Positions 1-12,698 of a stretch of 64,000 nucleotides of DNA are shown here, one piece after another. Each line of letters starts with the position of its first letter. The stretch's first letter is position 1. Both the position numbers and the translations under genes were made by a program. Origin of the DNA: Amoebidium appalachense (Eukaryota; Ichthyosporea); assembly GCA_963693365.1 (NCBI GenBank), contig CAVNZM010000006.1, positions 1,860,001 to 1,924,000 on the forward strand, written 5' to 3'. The notes below the pieces were generated by a model. It made no database searches and had not been told where the DNA came from. It worked only from the letters and a program-made list of their open reading frames with translations.

Positions 1-517
1 GAGGTGGGAGGGGGGGGGGCTGCACCCGTCGGCTGCAGTGGTTCCCGTTGAGAGAAGACTGGTGGTAGGGTTTGGAGACCAGGGTTGGGAAATATAGTAC
101 ACCCACACACGGGCACCGGGGAGAGGCTGGCCCGTGCTAAAGCGGGTTATCCAGCCAATCAGCTTGCCCTGTTGATAGCCATATGCGGTTAGTGGCAGCA
201 AACGTGCAGTTATAAGCCCCGATGGGCAATAAGGGGAATGATTTTCGGGAAGAGGCGTGATAGCTTTAACTGGACTTAATCTTTATATTTTTTTGGTTTT
301 GAAAAGTGGGTGGTGGTGTGTGTGTTGGGGGGGTGGGGGGGGGGGGGAGGAGAAGCAGAAATACCATGTTTAAGTCCTAGTTTCTGGGTAGTTGGGGAGT
401 GGTGAGTGTCCAGGCAGGAGAAGGTGATAAGGTGTAGGCAAGGGAATAAAACAGCCTGGGCAGCTCCTTTTCTTCGTTGGGAGAAGAAAGGGGGGGGGAG
501 GGGGGGGGGAGACAAAC

Positions 518-1672
518 CTGCACGGTCACGAAGACAGGGTTGATGTCTGTGGACGACAGCCATTGGGTCTTAGGCGCCCACGTGCATCTTTCAATATTTG
601 GGTTGTCGAATTGTTGCACACGTGACTCGAAATAGCGCACAAGAGCAAGCCCGGTCGGGGCTAAAAGACGACTTGCACTCAACTCGTAGTAGGTGGCGTT
701 GGCTAGGTTGTTGGGGGGGCCGGGGTTTATAGAAATTTCCTGTGTTTGTATGTGTGTGTATGTTGGGGGGGGTTGGGGGGGGGTTGGGTGGGTGGGGGGA
801 GGGGGGGGGGTGGAGGGGGAAGGAATGGTGAGAATGGATGCCCTAGAAGTACATGAGGGGGAAGAGGGGAAAGGAATGGGGGACCTGGGGGGGGGGGGGG
901 GGGGGGGGAGAGGGGGGGGGGGGGGGGGATGTGTTATAGAGTACGAAGCACACATTTATAACAGACAACACAATGCAGAGTGCAAACCAGAGGGGAGGGG
1001 GGGGGGGGGGGGGGGGGGCAAGCCATCCACAGTACCCGAGTTTAGACTGCTTTGTGATGGGAAGGGGGGGGGGGGGGGGGGGGGGGGGAGAACAGGGGAA
1101 GGGCGTGTTGGATACCTCTGTTGGGGGAAGGGAGTCTGTGTTCCCGTCCACCTGATTGGTTGCAGCCGTGCGCATGGCTGCATCGAGATTGTCCGGGGTG
1201 ATGGATGTCCCTGTCACCTGGTGGCGAAAATATGGGATGAGGGGCGGGGGCGGGGAAGGGGAAGGAAGGGAGGGGGGAGAAGGTTAGGCCGTGTTTTTTT
1301 TCCTTTTTTTTTTTTTTGGGGGGGGGGGGGGGATGTATCAACATTCGCTGTAAAGAGGCATGCCCCTGGCATCATCAGAATCACAGTCAACAGTTTCGAA
1401 GCTTTCTGTATAGGTAGCAAACAGTTTAGGTAGAGTGCGGTTTTGTCTGTGTCTTGCCTTATGTCTATCGTCTGTCCCGAAGAAATCATGTGGTGTTTAA
1501 ATTTTAGGCCCCATGTTCTCGTTTCTTTTATCTTTTTGACACATGCATCATTGGTTAAGTGAGCATAGTCATGTACACACAAATTAGTGCACGCACGCAC
1601 ACACGCACACATACATACATGCACCTACACCCCCCTTCTTCCCCCTCCTCCCCACCCTCCCTTCCACCCCCA

Positions 1673-1719
<47 letters not shown>

Positions 1720-1981
1720 CCCTGCGTGTTTCTGTCGACCCCTTGCACTCAGCCAGGTTCATTGCAAGACTCAGCACACCCCACCCCTTCACCCCCACTG
1801 TCTGCCTGCCAACCCCATTTCCTTGCCCAAACCCGGTCTCGAATCTGGCATCCGATGACGTTCCCTGCAAAACACGGGAATAGATGAGCAATGTTTTTTT
1901 TTGAAAGGGGGGAGGGGGGGGGGGGGGGGGGGGATGGGGCTAAATATATACCCTCTGCACATCCTGCCTTTCTCTCTCTTT

Positions 1982-2029
<48 letters not shown>

Positions 2030-2086
2030 CCCCCAAAAAAATATCTCTACCTCTCCCTCTCTTTCTCTCTCTCTCTCTCTCTTTGC

Positions 2087-2177
<91 letters not shown>

Positions 2178-2328
2178 GAACTTGCGCAAAATAAACATTC
2201 CTATTTTGACCCAGCCTTCTGTAAAAGGAGAACAGGCCGAGGATCCTGATGGTGGTTGGGCATCTACGGCCAGGTGTTCCCCCCCCCCCCCCCCCCCTCC
2301 CCCTATCCCCCCGTTCCCTTTTTTTTTT

Positions 2329-2426
<98 letters not shown>

Positions 2427-3634
2427 CACCTCATCCGACCCGGCATACAACAGCAACGATTCGAGATCTGCCATCTTAAACGTCACCCCGCTAGCCAATA
2501 ATGATTGGCCGTAACTGTCTTTGATGGTGTCACTGCGACCAATCAGAAGGCGGTAGCTGGCCCCTGGGCCGAATTTTCCAGTCACCTCAGCCACTGCTTT
2601 TGTGACCTGCCGAACGCTAAAGCCACCTGGAAGATCGGGTGTGATCTGAAAACAGGGGGGTGGTAGGGAAAGAGGGTTGTTAGATACGGGGATTTCGAAA
2701 ATGGGCTACTCATTATCAATGCACACACACACACACGTGTGGACATGTAAGGACAACACACTGGCGCATATGAAGCGTACACACACAAGCATATGCACGG
2801 ACGGACGTGCACACACGCAGGGCGCGCGTGCGGAAAAACATACACAAACCAACCACAAAACTCACCCAAACCCATACCGAGGCCCACACCCACACTCACA
2901 CGCACACACACGCGTGCGCGCACACACACCCACACACACACACCCACACCCACACCCACACACACCCACACCCACACAAACAGACCCACAAATACACACC
3001 TGCATGACGGCCTGAAGGCTATCTGCCGTCAATCCCTCCGCCAAGCCATGTCTTAGCCCAATTCGTAGACGATTGTACTGCCCCCTGTACGGTTTAACCA
3101 ACGGAACTGAAAATGGCAGCAACCCCATAATTTTTGCCCACACTCCTTTTCTCGCAGCTCCAGCCAATGAGCTATAGCGAGACCCAGCCTCTAGACCAAT
3201 AAGATAGCTCTGATTACCCGCCAAGGGTGTCGTAGGTACCACTTGCACGCACAATAAGTCGCGTTTGATTGGTGGAGGGAGCACGAAAAAAGGGCGAGGT
3301 GTTCCCTGATTGGTTGGACACGGGCTGACGGTTACGGGGATACTGATTGGTCGGCAGTTGCTCTGACCCCCCGGGCACACGGTTCGGATTGTGAGGGAGC
3401 TTGAGAGCAGGGGAAGGTCTGGTGCGTAGTTAAAACTGTGGGGCAAGAATCGGGGTTAGGAAACAGGCGGAGGGGGGGGGGGGGGGGGGGGGGGGGGAGG
3501 GGGGAGGGGGGGGGGGGGGGGGGGGGGAAGGAGGGGCAATCAGGGAGGGAGCTGATTGTGTGGGTAGGTGAGTGGGTGAGTAGGTCTGCAGAAGGGGGAG
3601 GGGGGCGAAGGGGAGGGTGTGTGTGTGTGTGGGT

Positions 3635-3665
<31 letters not shown>

Positions 3666-4685
3666 AAGTGCCATAGAGTACGATAAGTAGAGTGTTCTTA
3701 GGTGAGAATAACTATGTTTCCTGGCTGTCGAGTAGAGGAGACCCTCCTCCCATTCTTGATAAAACCATCCCACACACTTACTTACTTGCACACTCTCTCC
3801 CCATCCCTCACCTCCCCAATCCCCCCCCCCCCCCAAACCCCCCTCCCTCCCCTCCCGCCCACAAACACACACACACACACACAATATTTTCCTCTCTCCC
3901 TATCCATCCTCCCACCCACGAATGATAACCTAACTCATTTCCGTACAATCCCCTGTAAGAGGACAAATATATAGCCAATCATTCGGTCAAAGATATGCCA
4001 TATAAGGCACTTATCCATAGTATGAAGTAAATGTTATTTACTCAAGCATACGTCACACATGGCACTCACCTTAGTCTGATGACTCCATCAGGCGGAACCT
4101 CGTATACTTCACTGCCATCCATGGTCCCTTCTGGAAGATATTCCACCGGGATGGCTGGTTGCCACCGGCCATCGGTAGCCTTTTTGAGCACATCTGATTG
4201 GACGGATGTCACGGAGATTGATAGCGAATCAGTCACATACTGCTGTTTGGCGGCTGGTGATTGGCTGGAAGCAAGGCGGGTCCCGTCGAATGCCGTGAGG
4301 CCATCATCGACCACAAGCTCGAAGGAGAGATCTGATTGGAGGAAGTTAGTCAGTGCATGCACATCTTATGCACCCCCCCCCCCCCCCCACCTGTCTCCTG
4401 TCTCCCCCCCCTCCCCCCTTTTCGAAGATGGTTTTGGTCCCTTGTCTGCTTTTTTTTTTTTTTAACCAAAATGGTGCTTGTGAGGCGAGGGGGGGGGGGG
4501 AGAGGGTTGGTGCAGGTGGGGAGAAGGATTTTTGGTGGGGGTGAAACAAATGGAAAATTTCGCAAGGCGGAGGGGGGAGGGGGGGGATGTTGACCTGTTG
4601 GCCATGTGCCGTTTGGAGTGAACCGGCCAATTGATGTAGTCACCCATCGTAGGTTGCCGGCAAAATTACACGGCTGGAGAGTGGT

Positions 4686-4728
<43 letters not shown>

Positions 4729-4959
4729 GGAGATGCACCCATAGGACGGGCAGAGGAGAAGGGGAGAAAGGGCGGGAGGGTGTGGTGTGGGGTGTGTGTG
4801 TGGGGGAGGGGGGGGGTGGGGGGGGGGAGGTAAACCTGCTTGGGAAGCCAGTTTCTTCATTGAACATGTGTATCCGCCTTTGTACCCCCCCCCCCCCCCT
4901 CTCCCTCCTTTCCTCCCCCCTCCCCCCTCCCCCCCCCCCCGCCCCTCCCCAAAGCAACT

Positions 4960-5049
<90 letters not shown>

Positions 5050-5872
5050 GAATTCACAACCCAAGGGAAAGGGAGATGGGAAGGGGAAAGTGCCGAGAGG
5101 CTTAGAGCACCAATCAATCATTATGACCCCACCACCACCCCCTCTCCCCTCCCCTCCCCTCCCAAAAAAAAAAATAAATAAATAAATAAAAAAAAAAAAT
5201 GGCGGTTGCTTTTCTGATTGGTCTTTTCACCGTTTTCTTCGACCCTTTTCCGTTCCCTCCTCCCCTCCCCCCCCCCCCCCTCCCCCCCCTTCGGACTCCC
5301 ACCCATACAATATACTAATGTACACCCTTATTTTGCCCTGCAGATTGTGTCCCCCCCTCCCACCCCCCCACCCCCCCCCCCAAAAAAAAAAACCAAAAAA
5401 AAAAAACCCATCCACTCATCCACCCACCCACCCACCCACCCACCACCACCACCACGTGTGTGTGTGTGCGTGCGTGTGTGGGTGCGTGCGGGCGTGTGTG
5501 AATGGCAGTGTGTGTGCACGCGTGCGTGCGTGTGTGAGAGCGAGTGCGCACGTGAGTGCATGCGAGCGTGCGTGCGTGTATGTGTGTTTGGGGGAGGGGG
5601 GGGAGGGTGAGGGGGAGAAGCAAGCCTACCTGCCCTAGACACAACAGACGAAATGGTGGTGGGGTATTTGCAGCCGCAGCACCAATGTCTGACCCAAGGG
5701 CAATCACAGGCCGGCTAAAGACAACCGTCAGATCTTGGGTGTTACTCAATAAATAGGCCTCCCCCTGCCCAAATGGGATGATGCTGGTCACGCGGAGAGA
5801 GGAAGGTGCCTGTCCACACACGGACAGTGCATGTGCACACAGTGCAAGCAGGGACGCGCGTGCCCACCCCAT
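518..5872 (-). CDS. Bacterial-type alpha-2-macroglobulin, N-terminal part (3' end off the left edge)
   Basis: Probable secreted protease-trapping protein. Exons read on the minus strand: 5872-5630, 4673-4595, 4331-4070, 3435-3000, 2645-2430, 1864-1721, 1217-1116 and 739-518. All phases agree and all sites are GT-AG. The start at 5872 gives a signal peptide (MGWARASLLALCAHALSVCG). Next come a strand pattern resembling the first domains of YfhM-like bacterial A2M (LTVVFSRPVIALGSD, then NLRWVTTSIGRFTPNGTWPT) and a later domain with SYRLLIGRSDTIKDSYGQSL followed by VTFKMADLES, matching the usual 'tY.v.i....D.yGq.L' pattern. The bait region, any thioester and the C-terminus lie outside the window. 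The last three exons (from 1864 down) rest mainly on splice signals and phase. A further exon near 1341-1413 is possible but its donor is weak. Family assignment is from remembered pattern, not a search. Upstream gene 8001-18454 is divergent, with a 2.1-kb spacer. Confidence 0.6.
926..996 (+). repeat. Dispersed G-tract-associated repeat, copy 1
   Basis: Short repeat lying just after a G run. It carries the core GAGTACGAAGCACACATTTA and then ACAGACAACACAATGCAGAG. The same core recurs at eight or more other places in this window, always with a G run on its 5' side. It sits in an intron of the A2M gene, opposite to the gene. Confidence 0.7.
1674..1716. repeat. (CA)n microsatellite
   Basis: About 21 CA units directly beside the exon 1864-1721 of the A2M gene. 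On the gene strand the intron starts at the exon end and runs straight into (GT)n. Confidence 0.9.
1977..2422. repeat. Compound low-complexity block: (CT)n, C run, (CA)n, T run, G run of about 85
   Basis: Two (CT)n tracts (1977-2029 and 2063-2083) are followed by a C run grading into about 36 CA units (2085-2172). After a short unique stretch comes a T run (2320-2338) joined directly to an unbroken G run of about 84 bases ending at 2422. All of it is intronic to the A2M gene. Run lengths this extreme are prone to assembly and sequencing error. Confidence 0.9.
2830..2998. repeat. Interrupted CA-rich microsatellite
   Basis: CA/CCA-rich tract of about 170 bases ending two bases before the exon 3435-3000 of the A2M gene. 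On the gene strand it forms the GT-rich 5' end of the intron. Confidence 0.8.
3470..3690 (+). repeat. G-rich tracts with partial dispersed repeat copy 2
   Basis: Long G runs (3472-3527 and 3640-3664) are followed by a short match to the dispersed repeat (CATAGAGTACGATAAG around 3671-3686). Intronic to the A2M gene. Confidence 0.5.
4964..5048. repeat. (CA)n microsatellite, about 42 units
   Basis: Uninterrupted CA repeat in the first intron of the A2M gene. A C-rich tract lies on its 5' side, as at many other CA arrays in the window. Confidence 0.95.
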
Positions 5873-6187
5873 GCTGACCTGCAGGACACATAATTCAGCA
5901 TTAGATTCATGCAAGGTCGTTGATTGAGTCGCCGCATTTGTTGTTGTTGTTACGGATACATTGAGCTAAAATACTGCTGTGATAGAATGTTGAAATATTA
6001 TCAGGGGCAAAATGTGAGAATAGTTGTGCCACAGAGTGCATGTTGATGCATTTTAACTTGTGGTGCTCGGGGTATTCTCTCTGCTTTTTTGCATAAATTT
6101 TCAGTTTTATTTGTGCCGGTTTTCTTTCTTTCTTTTTTTTTTTTTTTTGTTTGTTTGTTTGTCTGTTTGTTTGTTTTTTCGTTTGTT

Positions 6188-6259
<72 letters not shown>

Positions 6260-7048
6260 GGGGGGGGGGGGGGGATGTGGAAGGTTGTACACTTGAAGGC
6301 ATTTTAAGATGGTCCTGTTGCCTCCTTTTCTATAATTTTTGTTTTAGCGGTGTTTGGAGAAGGGGGGGGGGGGGGGGGGTAGACAGGCATGTTTATACCT
6401 CGTTTCACAGAAAATGGTTGTTCTGACTATACAAAAAGAAAATTACACTAGATGGAACCCACATTCGCGTGAACCTTCAGTTCACGCTCTATAGCTGTCT
6501 CTGCGCGTGGATTTGCCCTTCGTGAGCTCTGACACGGTCACCCCCATGCCCACTTTTAAAAAATAATATTGCACCTGGATTTGACATGATTGTCACCGGT
6601 CCCTTCGAGACGGGGCCTGGGACAAAATTCGCAAACAGAGAGTGGGCCTGGAGCTAGAGGTGTTTTAAACTGCCAGATTTTATTGCCCAGAACCTGTGCC
6701 AACAGCCTTTTCCCACTATTTCGCTAGAAATTGGCAAACAAGTCTAGTGGATAGCTCAATGAGTCCGCCTACACCAAATCCCAGTGTTTCCACTTCAACC
6801 ATCAACAACCCCCAGTTATAATACGCAGGTACAGTTTTTGTTTTGTGGGTTAGCGTTTAACGCTTAAAGGGGCCGGGGTTTTAGGTCTGCGAAGAGAAAA
6901 CGTACTGGATTTATAAGTGACTCCTGCTTCCTTCTCCTACTGATGTTCGCGTTCCACATGTAGACACTATCTGAGCACAGCTGCAGCTGAGGAAACAATA
7001 CAGCACAGTTTCATATCACGCATCTACCATCGATTAATCATATATATA

Positions 7049-7261
7049 CTACAACCAAGCAGGAAGAATCAGTTTGTGCGACACAAAGGCGTTTGTGAAC
7101 ATGTTCGAGCCATATGTTTCTGCCAATGGTTTAGCAAAGGTACACGTCCACAAAGTGGGAGTCCCCGTTTTGTTCGTTTTCAACGCCCACTTTTTGGTGA
7201 TGACGGTCACGTCCTTCCGGATCCTGCGCGGCGTTGCGTTTGTGCGAGCGGCAGCGGCCAT
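7049..7261 (-). CDS. Possible small ORF, 70 codons, unknown
   Basis: An ATG-initiated frame starts MAAAARTNATPRRIRKDVTV and is basic and Ala/Thr-rich near its N-terminus, somewhat like a targeting peptide. A plus-strand frame of 86 codons (7074-7334) overlaps it, so at most one is likely real. No domain was recognised and no splice partner was found. It could equally be a 5' untranslated exon or chance. Confidence 0.2.
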   Translation of the reverse strand: MAAAARTNATPRRIRKDVTVITKKWALKTNKTGTPTLWTCTFAKPLAETYGSNMFTNAFVSHKLILPAWL

Positions 7262-7678
7262 TGGACAGTTTGATGAACCAGCAAACGTTTACGTGATGTT
7301 ATATCCTATTGTGCAGGATTATTGGATATTGTGATCGATATAAATTATATATAGCCATTCAGATGCTACACATACACACTCCCGCGCACCGAGTCCTACG
7401 GCGCACCGCCAGTGCAGCCGTACTCTGTCTCTGAGCTCGAGGCTCAATCTGCTGCCCAAGTAGACCCGAATATTCGTAGCTTAAGTTATTTTACAGATTT
7501 TTATGTGGGCGCTGGGTGGTGGTGTATATTTTGTTTTGTGAAAAATAAAATACTCAGCATCACAATCTTCCACCGCTCCTTCAACCGCAAGATCGCGATG
7601 CATGATTATTATCCTGTGAGCGTACGGATATTATAGCCATAAAAAGGTGTGTGTAATGTTACGTAAGCGTGGCTCATG

Positions 7679-7686
7679 TGACGTCA
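7679..7686. promoter_or_regulatory. CRE-like palindrome TGACGTCA upstream of the helicase gene
   Basis: A perfect 8-bp TGACGTCA palindrome lies 315 bases before the start codon at 8001, just after an AT-rich stretch (TTATAGCCATAAAAAGG near 7630-7648). bZIP factors of the CREB/ATF type bind this motif in many eukaryotes. Its role here is inferred only from position. Confidence 0.35.
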
Positions 7687-8000
7687 CGCATGGTCGTGTC
7701 AAGATCTCCACAGATCTATTGTAGACACAGTTTCAGTCGTGTTGACTTGAAGACACGCTCACCGTCAAGTTCTTCTTTGAAACCAACGTTTCATCACCAA
7801 ATTTGTGTCTACACATTTCTACTACAGTACTTATCGTTCTGCTGTTCTTGCTTTCATCTATTTCATAGTCCCAATAGATGGATCGCACTGTGTGAACTAA
7901 TTTTTCTTGTCTTGGGAAGTCCTGGCTGCAAACGTCCTCCTGACTTTCCAGTACACACACAACATGCTCTTAGTGGATCTGCCAGTAAGGTGGTTCAAAC

Positions 8001-11000
8001 ATGGCAAGAGAAGGAAACGTTTACTACCGACCAAAGAACCCAAGCAGGGGGCGCCCTCTTGGCCAAGAATACTCAAATGCACCCGTAGGGCTGGTTGGGG
8101 AAAGACCTAGGAGGAATGAAGAGTGGTGGCACGATGGGGATCATGGGGGAGGCACGAGTTCTCGACCGTACCAAGACAGGAGCCTTGTTCCGAAGGGTAT
8201 ACCCTTCTTTATACAACCTTTGCTGCCGACCCCGGACTCCTTTGACGGTCGTGGTTGCTTCGGCTTCAAACTAAGGGGCCCAAGCCAGCCCCAACGCTAC
8301 TCAACTGGGCCTGATCACCAGCAGCCCTACGTTCCTTTTCGACGACCCGTATACAACGCGGAGGGGAAAAGCGAGCGAATCGAGCGAAATTTGAATATGG
8401 TCAACGAGCAGCCGAATCGACTGCTTTTTCCGGAGCCTATACGGCGTCAGCTGACGGCCATTGAACGGCGCTTGCAACAGGACTCTTTTCCCATCATGTC
8501 CTTTCGAACGGAAATCATTAGGGCCCTGCAGTCACCAAAAGCACGGTTAGTGGTTACGGCAGCCACGGGCTCAGGCAAGAGCACGTGCATACCCGCTCTG
8601 TTGGCCGTGGCCACCCCGTTTGGCCATCTTCCATGTGACTCCCAGGGTACCCCTCCACGATGGATCATCATCAGCCAGCCACGTGCGTTTGCGGCTCGCA
8701 ACATCATCAAGGGCATCAAGCGCTACCTCGGTGATACGGATACGAGACCCATGTTTTGGCCCGAGGCAGAGGTTTTGCAGCTTGCGCGCTCAGCATTTGG
8801 CACTCCCGGTTACGATAGGAAAAACGAACACGCAAACGGAAACGGTTATGGCTACCAGCGGGCTAAGTGCACACATCACATTGGAGCACAGGAAAGGCCG
8901 ATTCCAGAAGCGGGGCATAGGTGGCTGCCCAGGGTAATTACACTGACCGAGGCAGCACTCCTCCGGGTCATTGGCGAGTATGGGGGTTTGCCTGCAGCGG
9001 CAGTGGTGATTTTGGACGAGGCACATGAACGCACGGCGGAGTTGGACTGTCTGTTGAGCATGTTGACGAATGAGGTGGCAGTGGGCATGGCGGGTGGGGG
9101 TTCTTCGCAGTTGTTGAAAGGGCGACCGACACGGGTGATAGTGACGTCGGCAACGGTGGACGCTGAGTTTTTCAGGGGGTTCCTTGGGAGGGCGAAAATT
9201 CTGAGTTGCAACCAGAGATTGCATGAGATTACCACACGGGTAGTGAACGTGTCGGAGGAGTACCCGGGAAAAACAGCAGTTAGCGTGGCTGTCGACCTCT
9301 GTGTTAACCATGTCCAGAAGGCATGTGCATCGGAAATTTCCATCGCCAACAGAGCGCAGGGGGATGGGTCAGGCGGAGGGGTTCTGGAACGGTTGGGGTT
9401 GCAGGTTGGTACCACGTTGGTGTTTCTGCCGGGCAAGGGGGAGTGTGTGCAGGTGTCGCAGCAGCTGCATGACAAACTCTCGTGCGCGTCTCCACACCCG
9501 TTGTTCCTGGTGCGCTCCAAGTGTGAGGCTACCGCCCCTCTCGACGTGTGGTTGAGCGAAATTTCGCTTCTTGCTGCACACGCCGCCGGGCAGGGGTTAT
9601 ATCCCGTGCTGGTTTTAACCCTTTACGGTGCGCTTCCGGTAGAATGCCAAGATCGGGTCATGTGCGAACGTATTCCGCCATCACTAGTCCGCATCGTGTT
9701 AACCACAAGCATCGCCGAAACATCGGTCACGGTGCCCCAAGTAGCGACAGTGATAGACCTCGGGCTGCAGAAAATCCCCGTTTATGTGCCCGAGCGAATG
9801 TGCACTGTTCTTCGTCTGGTGCAGGCGTCGGCGAGTCAGCAACAACAACGTGCGGGGAGGGGCTGGGCGGGTTCGCCCTGGGCATTGTGTTCGGGTTGTG
9901 TGGCCCGGGGAGGGGCCTCATGGGGTCCCAGCACAGGAGGAGGGGTTGGTGGAATTGCGACGGACGGATTTAACCCATCTCATACTCCGCCTTCGCCTGA
10001 TGGGAATCCGGCTCGAGGACCTCCGGCTCCCCGACCCACCCGACCCCTCTGCTGTGCAGGTTTTTTTAACCCAATTAAGGGACCATGGTGCTTTAACCCC
10101 AGAGACGAAAGGCGGGTGGTGTATGGAGGAGGTAACGGAAATTGGGCGGCGAATCGCTCGGCTACCCGTTAGTGTTCCCCTTGCGCGTGCGTTTCTGGAT
10201 TTGGTCGATGAGGGGTGGGCGGTGTATGCAGCGGCGGCGGTGGCGTGCCTAACGACGGGAACGGAGATGTTGTGGTGGGGGTCGGGATTGGAGAGGGAAC
10301 AACGGAGGGAGATTATTGACAGGCACGGGAGTTTCTTTTCGGAGGAGTCGGATATCACCACCCTTGCCAACATGTTTCTCGAATGGTTCGCCAACGGGTT
10401 TGGAAAGGAGTCGGCGGCAAAGTTCGCCATCAATGTTAAGGTGGCACAGACAGATAGGGAGGTTTTTACAGCTGTGTTGGCTTACGGCGCCGGCATTTAT
10501 GTCACGACGACGGGCACGATTAAGGAGCGAATAATGGCGGCGGCGCCACTTTTGGTGTTCGACCGAAAACGGGCGCAAGCGGCGGTATCCCGGCGGTTGG
10601 TGGAGGTTTGTGTTCGGCAAAAACACACGGCGGAGTTGTGTGGGGCAATGGTTGCGCCGGACGGAACCGTCCATCTCCTCTACACACCAGACGACAAACC
10701 GACCGAACGGTTCCGTCTGACCCGACCCGGATTCACGGTAGACTCGCTGTCTGAGGGGAGCGTTAGCCGGCGGATTGTGTTTTTCGAGCGTGTTTACACA
10801 AACAGCGGCCGGCAGGGCAACGGGAGTGCGGATGCGGGGGTGCGGAAGGGTGGTGCGTTCCAGGGCTATTTGGGCCTTAGCATTGGGCTGGGGGCAGGGG
10901 ACGACGATGGGTGGCTGGTGGGCCAATTGGGGGAAATTCTGGGCAACGTACTGCCTAAGACCACCATGCTGGTGTTTCCCAAGGAAATCCCCGTGCACGC

Positions 11001-12661
11001 TGTGCGTATTTTGCAAGTGGCGTACTCAAAATGGCGCCACCGGGTGTTGTGTTTCCGCGAAACGACGAGGGACGAAACATCTGAATCGCATTTTTACGGA
11101 CGAGGAACGGCGGCGGCAGCGGCGGCAGCAGCTGCTGCTTGTGTTGGTTTGGACCGTGTGTGGTTTCTGGGCACACGGGCAGACTGGCATATGATGGGGG
11201 GTGCCTTGGCCCAGCTTGTATGGGTGCTTCTCCGCAGGGCTCATAGGCAGCACAGTATCAGTATCGATGTTCCCGGGTCGGGCCAGGCTGTGCTGCTTCG
11301 GCCCGATTGTGGGGTGGAGTCTGTGCGATTGGCCCCGGAGGATGGTGCACCTGAAATTTGGCCCATGCATTGTCGCTATTTGCACGTTTCGGCTCTACCG
11401 TCCATTCTCGACCGTCTTCCTATCGACAATGCACCTGAGTCGTGGCCCCGCTTCACGGTGGAATTCGACCACCCCATTTCCGGATTTACGGTGTATTTCC
11501 TGGAGCAGAGAGCGTATTCTCTTCTCGTTCCCGAGGCGCCTACGGGAGAAAACGGCGGCGGCGGCAGCGGTGGCGGTGGGGGATTAGGCGGCCGGATGAG
11601 TCCGTGCGAACTTCTTTTGGAGGTGTGTTTTACGGCGCAGCAGGCGAATTTGGTGCATGTGGAGGGGGCGTCGAATTTTCTGGGCCTTGCACGTGTGCAC
11701 GATGGAATGTACCGTGGGTGGGGGTCCATTAACACACTTGGCCTAATTAGGCAAGTTTTGCAGCACTTTACGCGATTTCAAGGCAACGCCGCGCTCCCGA
11801 CGAAACTCATCGTTACGTCGCGAGGAAACCGCACGCAGTTGGTTAAAGACATGGCGGAGACGTTGATGTTTTCGGTGGAGGAGGAGACCGGCAGGTTGTT
11901 TGGAGACCAGGTGCGTGTTATTTGGAGTTGGATGGAGGGGGCCTCGTTCAGAGTGGTGCTTGCTGCCTGGCCTACACACGACCCTCCACCTGTCATGTTG
12001 CTACAGGAGGCTGCTGATGTCCTCAGGTGCGCTTTTTGTTTGTTTGTTCATCCCCCTTTCCCCCTCCCCCCTCCCTCCGCCCCCCCCCCCCCACCTCCTT
12101 CTCTCTCCACCCCTCCCCCCTCCCCACACACACACACACACACACGATCATCACCATGAACCACCATCACCACCACCACCTCTCCGACCCCCGTCCTCCC
12201 CCTTTCCCTATCCCCCGTTACTTGCCCCATCCAGGATGTGTCTGTTATGATGCATAAACTTTTGTGTGGGTATTTTCCTGTTATATCTGCATTGTGTTGT
12301 CTGTCAGGAATGTGAACTTTGTACTCAGTGCCGCATCTTCTCCACCCCCCTCCCCCGCATACCCCCACCCGACTCCGCCCCCACCCCAATCCCCACCCCC
12401 AACCCCACCCTCGCCACACACCACTCTCTTTTAGGAGACCTTCCTCCACAGCATACACATCCGTTCTCTCTCTATCTCTCTCTCTCCTCTCTCTTTCTGT
12501 CTCCCCCCTCCCCCTCCCTCCTCCTCCTACGTTGCTTTCCAATCATTCGCACTCCTGAATCCCCTCTCCCACCTATGGCTAAATTTTCCATGCTTGGAAA
12601 CCTCGGAGTCACCACAAATTGGTTACCAATTTTTTGTTTGTTCGAAGCAATTTTTACACAC

Positions 12662-12698
<37 letters not shown>

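Larger units (their letters stand above)
5873..8000. other. Divergent intergenic region between the A2M and helicase genes
   Basis: It contains a G run of about 70 (6189-6258) after a T-rich stretch, then mostly non-repetitive DNA from 6430 on. Two overlapping small frames occur at 7049-7334 on opposite strands. No RNA gene was recognised. It presumably holds both promoters. Confidence 0.7.

Noticed and set aside
1341-1413. An additional A2M exon (KASKLLTVILMMPGACLFTA)
   Set aside because: The acceptor is reasonable and phase 0 fits, but the only donor (AAT|GTTGAT) is weak and the peptide is not A2M-like. Left out of the exon chain.
1749-2594. 281-codon minus frame and many others rich in Pro, Gly, His-Thr or Cys-Val
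   Set aside because: These are translations of C/G runs and CA/GT arrays. Real exons inside such frames were extracted using splice sites instead.
6735-6800. Stretch resembling a tRNA A box (TAGTGGATAGCTCAATGAG)
   Set aside because: No matching B box or cloverleaf could be built, so a tRNA or tRNA-derived SINE is not supported.
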